A DNA stretch of 64,000 nucleotides from Valencia hispanica (lineage: Eukaryota; Chordata; Actinopteri; Cyprinodontiformes; Valenciidae). The stretch spans positions 16,132,540 through 16,196,539 of the forward strand of contig OY747716.1 of the NCBI GenBank assembly GCA_963556495.2, in the 5' to 3' direction. How positions within the stretch are numbered: the first letter of the stretch is position 1; each line of letters begins with the position of its first letter. The translations under genes were made by a program, and so were the position numbers. Of this stretch, positions 44,546 to 54,710 are shown one piece after another. The notes beneath the pieces were generated by a model. It was not told where the DNA came from, did not search any database, and saw only the letters and a list, made by a program, of their open reading frames with translations.

Positions 44546-45420
44546 GACTATTGAGCGCACCTGAATATAAGCTGAACCAGTAAAATTTTTTAGGAAAAAT
44601 GCTAGATTTTAGCATTTAGATTTTTACACAGAAAGATGATACAAGGAAAAATGTTTGTAGTTACCTCTGCCAGGAGCTAATGTTTCCATGCCTGTCTGTC
44701 TGTTTTTTTTTTGTCTGTCTGTCTGTTAGCAACATAACTCAAAAATGTATGTATGGATTTTGAGGGGGGGTGAATGGTCCTGATTGAGGTCTGAGGTCTC
44801 TGAGAGCTTTTCTAGTTTTAATTTAAGATGTGCTTTTTTTCAAACTCTGCCTGAAAATCAGCAGTAGGGCACCAACACGACATCAACACAACACAACAGT
44901 AACATGCCTGGATAGAAAATAAAACATGTCTTAGCTTACCAGAGAAGTCATTGGTCGCTATCTTCATCTTCCTCTTCCTCACTAAAGCCACTGATGTCTT
45001 CTTCTTCAGTTTCTTTATGTCCTCTGAAAGCTTTTGTCTTATTTTTACACTGACTCAGTTCTTCCCGCTGCCTCCTCCAACGTCTCACCTTTGATTTATT
45101 AATGTCAAGCTTATGTGCAGTAGCTCTATTTCCTTCTTTGACGGCCAGCTCAATTGCCTTTAACTTAAAAGATGCAATTCGTCGTGTGTTTTCCATGATG
45201 AGGGTGTGTGCATGAAAACTACCGGAAGTGTCTTCTATGCCGCAAAATCTTTCCCCGTGTCTGTCTAACTTTTACGCTTCCTGCTATAGTGCCCCCCGGA
45301 GGCCATTAGCCAGTAAAATAATCGATACATTTGCCGCATCGTCGCAAGCGAGTGAAAAAACTGGCGGCTTACAACCTCATACATCTTCACTGAACCTCTT
45401 TAGCAGCAAAAAATAAGACG
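44545..45420 (-). mobile_element. pogo-like DNA element remnant (copy 2)
   Basis: Reverse-strand homologue of 6880-7365. The left side has GGGACTATTGAGCGCACCTG and AATATAAGCTG, typical of ends of fish pogo-like elements (ATAAGCCGC words), and GGCGGCTTACAACCTCATAC lies on the right. The 82-aa ORF sits in the middle. There is no DDE domain. Confidence 0.55.
44948..45196 (-). pseudogene. pogo-like/BrkDBD-type helix-turn-helix ORF, 82 aa (copy 2)
   Basis: The ORF starts MENTRRIASFKLKAIELAVK, continues EGNRATAHKLDINKS, then KVRRWRRQREELSQ, and ends in an acidic tail of Glu, Asp and Ser. It is colinear with the ORF at 7005-7244, with identical 16-residue core (AVKEGNRATAHKLDIN). The conserved W in VRxW and the Lys/Arg-rich stretch after it fit a DNA-binding domain. 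A stop follows directly in both copies, so the DDE part was lost before, or at the origin of, this subfamily. Confidence 0.5.
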
Positions 45421-46154
45421 GGGTGAGATGGTAAAATTATGCCATATCATTGTTAACGAGTTAATGATTTCAGTTCCCATTCCAGAATGAGTTTGTTCAT
45501 TTAAAATAACAATTCAGTTCATTTAAAAGCTTTTAACGCATTTACACAAGTACACTTCCAATGGTCCACACATTCACACACGAATACACAGGTCGGTAGA
45601 TAACTTGTGGTTAAATGCCTTGATTTGGGGTGCATAAACATGTGGCTGGAGGAAACTGGAATTGAACCCAAACCTTTCAGATTAGAACAGTAGATGTCAG
45701 ATGAATATGTCCACCTATTTATTGGGAAACTAATTCAGATGTACAGTATGTACTATAACATATGGCACATACGTACACATATTCCATATGTAAATAATTT
45801 TCCTTTTTTTAGCATTCTACTTGAAAGTGATTTTTTTTATAACGTCAGTGTTTGAGGTAACAACTGTTCTCTTGAATTACAGGGTACATTAACATGTAAT
45901 GATTTTGTAGACGATTTTCAATGCTAATCTCAGTTACACGAACATTATTTAAAACATAAATAAAATAGTTTTCCTTATTATGAAGAAAATTTTAAAAGCA
46001 TGATTATTATGATCAACTATTATGCAAAATTGCACCATGCTAATTAATTATCAAAAGGCAGTAAAACATGTATGAACAAACAACCTAAAATCTCATTTTG
46101 AACTAATTAAAGATATATTGATTATATGTAGGATTTTACAAAGACTTAAAAATA
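45421..46154. other. AT-rich unassigned stretch with a weak SINE-like patch
   Basis: The patch at about 45,625-45,700 (GTGGCTGGAGGAAACTGGAA, TTGAACCCAAACCTTTC) recalls the reverse strand of a tRNA-derived fish SINE. The remainder is AT-rich with no feature. Confidence 0.3.
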
Positions 46155-46158
46155 TTAA

Positions 46159-46387
46159 AGAGCAACTCACCCCCAAATCAAATTTTATTTGCAGATAAAC
46201 TGCATATGTGAGTGTCTAACAGTGCTCTCCATCTTTCTCGCTGTCTGCGTGCCACTGCAGCAGCGCTGCTGTCTACATGTCAATCACAGCGCAGACCACG
46301 CCCAGCCCTCTCCCCCCGCATGTTCGCTGGTCCGCCAGGCAAGGAAATTTGGGTGGAGTAAGACTTTGGTAAAGGGTGAATTGCTCT
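46159..46387. mobile_element. MITE with TTAA target site (about 229 bp)
   Basis: The ends AGAGCAACTCACCC and GGGTGAATTGCTCT form a 14-bp inverted repeat with one mismatch, flanked by TTAA on both sides (46,155-46,158 and 46,388-46,391). TTAA is the target of piggyBac-type elements. The interior has no ORF of note; the ORF at 46,189-46,482 reads across the right boundary and is not a gene. Confidence 0.75.
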
Positions 46388-46403
46388 TTAAATGCACTCC
46401 ATC

Positions 46404-46490
46404 CAATGCCAGGGTTCTCACTGGGCAGCAATTAGCACTGATTCCTGGAGCAAGAAGGTTCCAGGTTCAAGTTACAGCCTAGGGTGTAAA
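46404..46490 (+). mobile_element. tRNA-derived SINE-like fragment
   Basis: The order GGGCAGCAATTAGCACTGAT, then AGCAAGAAGGTTCCAGGTTC and AAGTTACAGCCTAGGGTG, follows the head of a common teleost repeat (GTGGTTAGCACTG...AGCAAGAAGGTTCTGGGTTCGAATCC). The B-box is changed to GGTTCAAGTT. It is short and degenerate. Confidence 0.4.
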
Positions 46491-48690
46491 TGACTATGGC
46501 TGAAGAATAAGCTGGTATTGACGGTGAATGGATGTGTTCACGTCATTCTTTTATTCGTATTCCATTTTATATTTTAATAACGTATATTAGCAATTAAGGT
46601 TTGTGACTGGAAACACTTTTTTCAGATTACCTTTATATTCATTGCAAAAAAGCCTCATACCATTAAATACTAGGTCTGACTTCTAATTCTTTAATAAGAC
46701 CATGACCAGGGGGCCTGAGGGAGTACTGATCAAACCCCGGGGAAGACTAAAAGGGAACCCAAGGGAAAATAACAGATCTGAATGAGCACAAAGGCTTTTC
46801 ATATCATAACACTAGTAGCTTTAACATTAGCACTAACACTAACCAGTTTGTTATGTTAGAAAAGTAACCCAGTGTGCGCTGTCAAACTCATAACCCAACC
46901 TTGCTGTGCAAAATCCATCCCATGCCTGGATCGGTCCATATTTCATATGTTACTGGGATATATATAAATTGTGCAGGATATGACTTAGAAAAAAAACACA
47001 AGTGTGAACTTTCAAGCAATTCTGGCCATGCGAGAAATCCTCTGTGTAGCAGCACAATGCCTCAGCACACGCAGTGCAAAACCTGCGAATGCTGATGAAC
47101 CCTCGGATAAACCCATCAAACCCAACATGTCCTGCGGCATGGGAACATGCTCTAAAACAGGCCCAGACCAACACTGTCTCATCATCCAGCCCAGCCGCGA
47201 GCCACACACTGATGATAATGAGTCTCTGTCAGTGGCATTCAGCGGTATTGAACCGCAGCTTGTGCGTCAAGGGAGCAGCCTAGATAGAGGCCCATCCCGT
47301 ATCCCTCTAAGCCCTGTCACCAGCTTGCATTGAGGCTCGACTGATTAAAACTGATGGGATGACATGATTGTGACCGGTATGGATTTCTTACTCTCCCAGC
47401 CACACTGCCCAAATACATGTGTCTTCCTTCCTTTGACAAACCCAACCGGGAGCCCCCCGAACCGAGCTGTAGAATACATAATTTAAGAGGCAGCAGGCAA
47501 TCGATAACAAAAGCAGTAATGACAAGGGAGGGAGAGAAAGAAAAGAAGTGAGGAACTGTAACTTCCTGCTGTCCGTCAGCACCAGCAGTGGTCAAAATAT
47601 GAACTTCTAATCATACTGCGAATTTGTCATCCTGGCATAAAACCTAAGTAATACACAACAATTCCATTCAGGAGTCCATGTCGTGTTTAACATGATACAT
47701 TTACATCCTGTCACCTCTCTGTAACACAATGAGCTGGAACACCATACAAATGTACACTGGCGATTTAACACAGATACGCTCAGCTTTATTATTATATCTC
47801 ACTTTACTTTTTTGTGCAGAATGACGTTGCTTTTACCTTCTATGACTGATCTCTCCTTTGCCAGATAGACTTACTTTTCCTTCTGGCAATTTCTCAGTGT
47901 CACTCAAAGAATGGGGAGCTTTGTTTAATGATTAGGGGGTATTTCTTGTTAATCAAGTTTAAAACCAAACTGGAAAACTGGAGGCCCAATCAAACGGTGA
48001 GAAAAGTCAATGAGCTGATGCCTACCATATGGAGAGATTGGACATTTGTGTGCAGAGTCCGTGCAAAATCCTTAACCGCACCGGATGCTGTTTCTATGAT
48101 AGTGATGGTCATTAAATGTTTCTAGATTTCTATTCATTAATGATACTTCCAGTGGTTAAACAGTCCCAAAAATCTGACATCAGACTTTAGGTTGTATAGT
48201 TTAAAAGGATTAAACAAATGTTTCGAACAAACAAGTGTAAGTTGCTGTAAACTGTCTTGTATACAGGTGCCCTTCTCTTGCACTGACCTGCTTGGTGTTT
48301 ACTCAGGACCTTTGAGGCCAGACATGCCACTATTAGACGAGCATTGACAACCTTCAGCTGTGGAGACCTTTCAAAAGTTTGTTCATTCCACAGTAATGTT
48401 GAGGTACCATTACAGAAAGAATTGCGCTGGACACATAAACTGAATCAAGTCCATCCATCCATAGTCTTTTGCTTGTTTGAGATTGGCTAGTAAAAGTATC
48501 GGATCCAGGAGGTAAACCCAAGCATCCATTTCCAGGTGCATAGGAGAAATTTTGATCATTTGAAATCAGCTAATTCCTTTCAATGTTTAGGCTCTAGTTG
48601 AAGATCCCTGAATACAAATCTTCTCACCCACTCTCCAAGGGCGAACCAAGCCATCTTCCAGAATGAGATCATTTCGGCTGACCATAAATG
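46491..48690. other. unassigned region, possible conserved non-coding block
   Basis: The block at about 46,980-47,590 has higher complexity and several ORFs on both strands (47,004-47,333 plus, 109 aa). None matches a known family, and the plus-strand ORF lacks exon-like splice sites. It may be a conserved non-coding element. The remainder is AT-rich. Confidence 0.3.
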
Positions 48691-48701
48691 AGGGTTGAAA
48701 C

Positions 48702-49093
48702 TAGGGATGCACCGATATGAAAATTTGGGCTGATACCGATGTCCGATATTAATCCTGCTGTTATGGCCAATAACCGATACGCACCGATATGGTATACGGT
48801 ATATTTCCCTACACTTTCGATACAGTGGAAAATCAACCATATCATCTACATCGCTTCTCTGCTTGAGTTAAACACCCCCACATTCCTGCGCCGCATCAAT
48901 ATCACATGTCCAAATAGACACCACATGGATAACACCCCCCCCGAAACACAGACAAACGTCAAAAAGATGGAAATAAATAAACATCGGTTGTTAATATCGG
49001 CCCTCTGTTACTTATCCGACCGATGCCGATATGTTAAAAAACGGCTAACATCGGCCGATACCGATGTTGATGCCAATATATCATGCATCCCTA
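48702..49093. mobile_element. hAT-type MITE (392 bp)
   Basis: The element begins TAGGGATGCACCGATA and ends ATATCATGCATCCCTA, with inverted ends. Both flanks carry the identical 8-bp GTTGAAAC (48,694-48,701 and 49,094-49,101). Repeated CCGATA/TATCGG words fill both subterminal regions. This is a common fish hAT MITE form; the ORFs across it are not genes. Confidence 0.9.
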
Positions 49094-49101
49094 GTTGAAA
49101 C

Positions 49102-50274
49102 CAAGACAGATAAATCAAGAGCTTCACTTTTTGCTCTTGAGGACAGACTGGAGCAGCACCCATATTGGGAAAGACAAGGCTCCAGTCTGTCTGTCAATCT
49201 CAATCAATGGAATCACTGTGCTTGATTGACCAGCAAACAGCCAGGGAAACTTTGGAGTATCGTAGAGGAAGGTGAAAGACATCCGACCCAGCAATGCAGA
49301 AAAGGCAAAGGCCACTATTAGAGAGCAATCTGGGCTTCCTTGGATCCTCAGCAAAGCCACTTTCTGATACCCTCCATGCCAAGCTGTATTAATGCTGGAA
49401 TTCATGCAAAGTAGCCTTGACCAATTTTTGAATCATTTAATGTGGACATACTTTTTTTTTACTTACTTTTTAACTTACATACTTTTTTAGTAAGTCAGGA
49501 TTTCTAAATTTAAAAAAAGATTTCTTAGGGGCTTAGTGAATGTGTATGATATAGGTTTCCCTTTTTGAATTGAATTACTGAAATTATCAACTTTTGTAAT
49601 ATTCTCATTTATTGCCAGCACTGGTAACTGGTTCCACTGTTTGAAAACTATGGTGCTGGATCATTGGTAATGTACTGCGGCAGAGAGCCTTTTACCATGA
49701 CGCAGGGCATAGCACTTTGGGATGATTGGGAACAATAAGAATATAAAGATTTTGGGAGTGAATAGATTGAATGAAAGAAAAATCTGTCTCTGCCTTGATT
49801 GACAGTCTAAATACAGTCATGTCAGGAAGCTTATAAGGAAAGTTTCTGCCTGGGGTTTTCCCACTGTCTTGTTTTTAATTAACTGCGCTGAAACCTGTAA
49901 CTAGAGCGGCGGCTTAAACAAATTTAATTGCAACATAATAGCTAGTTTAATACAATTGTGAAGCGATTAAGATGGTTGTTTGTTGCTGGCTGGCATAATA
50001 ATGCTCTCAGTGACTTATTTCCTTCCCCTTCTTGTTAACAGTATTTTTTGCCAAGGGATTTCTCCCAGGCACTCAGCCCAACTGTGCCCCTGAATACAAC
50101 ATATGAGTCTCCGGCTCCATAAAAAAAGCATTTCTCCGTTGTGGTTTTTACTCAGACATTCCCCAAAATCCGAAAGAAATGGCCCAATTAGAACAATTAT
50201 TTTAGCTTTCTCTGGGCGGCTGCTTGACTTCCACGTATACCCAAGATAAGCATGGCACACAATATACCAGGGTT
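49102..50274. other. unassigned region, conserved-element candidate at 49,850-50,250
   Basis: At 49,850-50,250 the sequence is unique in texture with homeodomain-type words (GTTTTTAATTAACTGCGC, AAATTTAATTGC, GAAGCGATTAAG) and TTTTTTGCCAAGGGATTTCT. No exon was recognised. The evidence is textural only. Confidence 0.3.
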
Positions 50275-50470
50275 TCTTAATCCTGGTCCTCAGGACCCAC
50301 TGCCTTGCTTGTGTTAGGTGTTTCCTTCTGCCACACACCTGACCTAAATAACTGGGTGATTAACAGGCTTCTGCAGCACTTGATGGTAACAGAAGCTAAT
50401 GCTATGGTTTGAATCAGGTGTGCTGGAGCAGAGATGCAGCTAAACAATGAAAGAAAGTGGGAAACACTGC
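50275..50470. mobile_element. hAT-type MITE, relative of 36,709-36,911
   Basis: The left end CAGGGTTTCTTAATCCTGGT and the inverted right end CAGTGTTTCCCACTTTC are related, with CTCAGGACCCACTG and AATCAGGTGTGCTGGAGCAG inside, the same layout as the MITE at 36.7 kb. The flanking 8 bp (CAATATAC, CAATGCAT) match only partly, so the TSD is uncertain. Confidence 0.6.
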
Positions 50471-51312
50471 AATGCATAATATGTTATGGTGGAAAATGTA
50501 TTGTGCTGATTTACAGAATTCACTCTGTAGACATTTTGATTCAACATTTTGATTGGATGTCCCAGCACCATGAGCTGTATGACTGTCATGGTTGTCAAAT
50601 GTCTCATTACCCCATGTCAACTCAAATGTATCTTCATATTTGTGTCAGGAGGATGTGCTGTATGGGAAAATGCCGGTACAACCCATTATTTATTGAGGGG
50701 ACAATGACAAGCATTGTAGCTGAGGATGTTTGAAAGAAGAGAAAAATAACATTCCTCTGCCTTAATAATGCTGTCTTGTCAAACATTTATGGGACATAGG
50801 GAAAACAAGGGCAGAGGTGTACGCATATTGACATCATGACTGGGCAAGGCTGTCACAGGATATCGGTATGGGAATAACATAGGAGGGGGGAAAAAACGTC
50901 AGGCATTGTGTTTGGAGGAAGTGCTTATCACTGAATTGCCCTGAGCTCCTCTCAAAAGAGCAACAGTCTGTGTTTCAAGGTGTTTTCTTACAGTATTTGT
51001 GTGTATAAATGCTATAACCCATATCTGTTATCAGGAAGCCGCTCGAGCAGCAAATTTCTATTATGTGGAATAAGAAAGAGAAACAGCTTGTCATTCAAAA
51101 TGCCTGGTAATACACTTCAAACAAAAAGGTATTAAATCGGCAACTTTTCTTCCCTATAATGTACATATTAAGCACACACAACTACAGTTGACACAAGATG
51201 TTTACATACACTGTATAAAAAGTCTAATCATTTTTTTTAACGCTGACTGATTAAATGATATTAAATTAGACTGAGCTATTCTATTTTAGGTCAGTTAGAA
51301 TTGCCTAATTTC
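50471..51312. other. unassigned stretch
   Basis: No gene or element was recognised. The block at about 50,880-51,080 is of balanced composition. Confidence 0.3.
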
Positions 51313-51385
51313 AATTCAGTTTATTTATATAGGGCCGATTCACAACAGATGTCATCTAAAGGCACTTAACAAGAAGTTAAATGAT
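51313..51385 (-). mobile_element. L2-type LINE 3' tail
   Basis: TTCAATTCAGTTTATTTATA, then a divergent CACAACAGATGTCATCTAAA and GGCACTTAACAAGAAG, is the same terminal sequence that ends the large L2 element at 58,311-58,380. Only the last ~70 bases are present. Confidence 0.75.
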
Positions 51386-51790
51386 TTATATTTTTGCAAA
51401 CCAAAATAAAGGAAAAGCAAGATAGAATTTCCTGATGCCTGAAGGTTCAAACAATTATATGTATACGTGAACAGCATGGAAAAGTCTAGCCATCAGGAAG
51501 CCAAGGAAACTGCTGAAAGGGTGAATTTCAGTTTGTTTTTTGGCATTAGGACTATAGTTTGGTTAGAACCAGCATAAAAAAGACAATGTATGGACTTATA
51601 CACCAATGAAAGCTTGATTATTGAAATAAGAAAATACATTTTTAGTTTTCTTGAAGATTTTTGTGTGGTTTTATACTGGTGATAATGATGTTTTTAATAG
51701 GCCTTTTACACATCTTTGTCATGTGAATAAAATACATGAGATGGGCCCTGTAAGTCAAGTTAGATTTCACAAAGAAGGATTTTTTTTTTA
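51386..51790. other. unassigned AT-rich stretch
   Basis: No feature was recognised. Confidence 0.3.
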
Positions 51791-51795
51791 CGATG

Positions 51796-52635
51796 GCCCA
51801 GAAGGGTCAACAAAATGAAAAAGCCACAACACAACAACAAAAAGCCACAACCACAACAGGGAAAGTCACAAAACAAAAACAAAAACCCATAACACAACAA
51901 CAAAAAGTTACAACACAACAACAAAAAGTCACAACACAACTCTAAAAGCCACAAAACAAAAACCCATAACACAACAATAAAAAGTCACAACACAACAACA
52001 AAAACAACAAAAAGTCACAACACAACACCAAAAGCCACAAAACAATGACAAAAAGCTATGACACAACAACAAAAAGTTATAACAAAAACAACAAAAAGTC
52101 ACAACACAGTGCTACAAGCCACAACCCAGCATTCAAAAAGCCACGACACAACAGCAAAAAGTTACAATGAAACAACAAAAAGTCACAATAAAACCAAAAA
52201 ACGCACAACTCAACAATCGAAAGTTGCAATAAAACCCGAAAAAGCCACTACGCAGCAGCCCCAATGCAATGTCAAAAGCCACAAACAAAACAAGAAAAAG
52301 CAATAACGCAACAGCATGAGCCACAACTCAACAACAAAAAGCCACAACATCAAAAGTCACAACACACACCAAAAGCCACAACACAACAAAAGCCCCCACA
52401 GAACAAAAAATTACACAACAACACAAAGCCATGACACAGTAACAACAAAAATTTACAACTAAACCACAAAATGTTTCAACAAAACAACAAAAAGCCACAA
52501 GGGAAGCTATTTGAAAATGGTTTAATAATAAATGGATATACTAGTAAGTTTACCATAGTTTCTATTTTAGCACAACTTCCTTTCATACTTTTTGTTGTTG
52601 TGTTGTGACTTTGCATTTTGTTGACCCTTCTGGGC
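51796..52635. repeat. minisatellite of CACAACAACAAAAAG-type units enclosed by inverted repeats
   Basis: About 700 bases (51,815-52,500) consist of imperfect units such as CACAACACAACAACAAAAAGT, roughly 17-22 bp. The outer ends are perfect inverted copies over 22 bp: GCCCAGAAGGGTCAACAAAA.. at 51,796-51,817 and its complement at 52,614-52,635. The complementary unit TTTTTGTTGTTGTGTTGTGA at 52,589-52,609 continues the right arm, so the array unit is part of the inverted repeat. No TSD was identified. The ORFs on both strands are products of the repeat. Confidence 0.85.
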
Positions 52636-54420
52636 TACCATATAGAGGTTTAGACTCTAATAAGTTATTGGGATTGGGGCAATCACCAGGTTATCCATAA
52701 CATAAATAAAGCTGCAATTTAGCAAATGAGGCAAATAGGAACAGATTGTTCTTCTCTACTTGAAATGAACTTTATCAGACAGTTATCAGGTGAATGGAGC
52801 TGGGTATTGAGGGGGCATACAGTGGAGCACTCCAAACGCCATAATTGGGATCCAATGGTCAGAAGGGGCCGCTCATTAATTGACCCCCGCTGATGTGAGC
52901 TGAACAGAGTCGTCAGCAGAGGGCCTGTTAACTAGGCGCTCCTCACATGCACGAAAGAACTGTAAACGACGATGGCAGCAGTCGCTCTCTGCTGGAGCCG
53001 TTGTCAGCAGGAGCTGCAAGTGAATGATAGGGACAGGCTAGTAACACACTTTTCAAACAATAAGCGGAGACAGCTTATGCCTGGTGAGGCTTTTTGAAAC
53101 TCCTGATTCAAACAGAGGATAGCATGTCTGTGCCAGAAGTGAGACGCAGCGCCTGCTGGGCCCTGGGGACATTGGCCAGACAAACCCAGTGCCCAGAGGT
53201 CTTGTCTGTTTACTGCTTAGCAGACATTTGGGAAGGGCTGGGGATCTTGGCGAACATAAGCTTTTCCACATAATTTACCAACTGACAAATAGGGCCGTTA
53301 TATTTTCAGTCTTAACACTCAGCATGGACTGGTCGGCAAACATCTGATCAAGGAAGAGATGAGGAAAATCTATGTGGGAGGAGTTTACGTTGCCAGAGCT
53401 TTGTGTTCGACCCAGAAAGTGGCCCAGCGACCAGGCGTTTGTCCAGTGAGCTGTCCGGCCACCCTATCAAGCAGACAAATGAACAAAGTGTTTGTGAAAA
53501 GGCATCAGCAGGGGAACAGCCTGCACCTGGGGCTGAGCAAACTTTTTCATGCTTTTCAACAACTTGTCCTCTTTCTTTCTGGTCCCTTTATATATCACCA
53601 GGGGGTATAACACACTTTGAATAGGGAAACATTTCCTACCAGACAAACCTTTGTTTCTTTCTCCCCACCTCCTGTTGGCAGAACACTGTTTAACAGACCG
53701 CTGATAATGTTCCTTTTCCGTCTAGCACACAGCCTTTTCTGTGCGAGGCCAGCATAAATCACCAATATGCCACTGAGGGGTATGTTTAGACTTATAGTGA
53801 CTGAGCAGTAGAGGTCAGAAGGTTTTGGACCCCGATGAAGTCATTGCATCTAAAGAAAAGAGGGAATGTGTGAATGATGCACAGGCGCACCGGTGCATCC
53901 TGCAAAGACACTAAAACTCCAGCAGGATGTGGATTAACAGTCTGACCCTCCTCAACCTCTGCAACTTATACGAGAAACTTTCCTGATGTAGGAGCTTGTG
54001 CTGTGGTCTCTTGCATCAGGCTTTCATCAGTACTTAACCAGCAACTGCAAATCTAAACTCGCCTTCGAGTATCTCCAAAGGAACTTTTCTGTTTTTAATT
54101 GCTTAAGCACGATTTTGAAAAGAGGACCCTACACTCAATCAGTACAACACTTAAAGTTATTTGCAAAATGGAACACTTCTATCAAAACTCTAAAATTTCT
54201 TCACAAAAAAAAAGTTCTTCTCAAAACACTCATCATATGGCCTGATTCTGTTTCATTCTGTTAAACACTCCTGTGCTTATCTTTAAACACTTGGAGCATT
54301 TACTTGGAGTAAAAATCAATTCAGCTAACACTGCATGACACAGTTACAGAATAACTGAATTATTTATTTCTCTTCATGTCAGAAGTTTTTGTAATTACCC
54401 AAGTCCAGAAAAGCATAAAG
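52636..54420. other. unassigned region, conserved-element candidates
   Basis: The block at about 52,780-53,040 (CCATAATTGGGATCCAATGG, CGCTCATTAATTGACCCC) and the one at about 53,130-53,610 have unique texture. ORFs here (for example 53,403-53,624) have no motif. The conserved-element call is an inference. Confidence 0.3.
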
Positions 54421-54426
54421 ATCACA

Positions 54427-54710
54427 CTAAACATGATCTGCCTCCTCCCACCTTGCTGGGTCTGGTCACAGGCCCTCGTCAACATCACAGGCTACGTTAT
54501 CATTGGCAAGGCAACATGGGAAGAATCTTCTGGAGTGACGAACCCATCCCTGTTTTGATGTTACATCAATCTGGTCACAGGTTTCCTCCATAGCTTGGAC
54601 AAGCGTCATCTGGACATCACATCAGGAGTTTCATACACCTTCCACCGCCATACTGTGAAGAACTTCTCGATGGGTTTTAGGAAGGTGGAATAGGGTGGAA
54701 GGTGTAGAAC
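54427..54710 (-). pseudogene. Tc1/mariner (IS630-type) transposase C-terminal fragment
   Basis: On the minus strand the frame reads HLPPYSTFLKPIEKFF, then TVWRWKVYETPDVMSR, then (frameshift) QAMEETCDQIDVTSK and GWVRHSRRFFPCCLAND, and closes with ACDVDEGL, a stop, PDPARWEEADHV and a stop at 54,429-54,427. The S-x-x-L-x-P-I-E block holds the last catalytic Glu of the DD(x)E triad of this superfamily. The upstream catalytic part is absent. One frameshift and one internal stop show decay. Confidence 0.75.

Noticed and set aside
47004..47333. 109-aa plus-strand ORF as a host exon
   Set aside because: No recognised domain, several alternative frames equally open, no convincing splice sites.
48739..49098. 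119-aa ORF
   Set aside because: It lies wholly in the hAT MITE and consists of its subterminal repeats.
51760..52306. ORFs on both strands rich in Leu/Cys/Phe or Thr/Gln/Lys
   Set aside because: They are translations of the minisatellite unit, not a gene.
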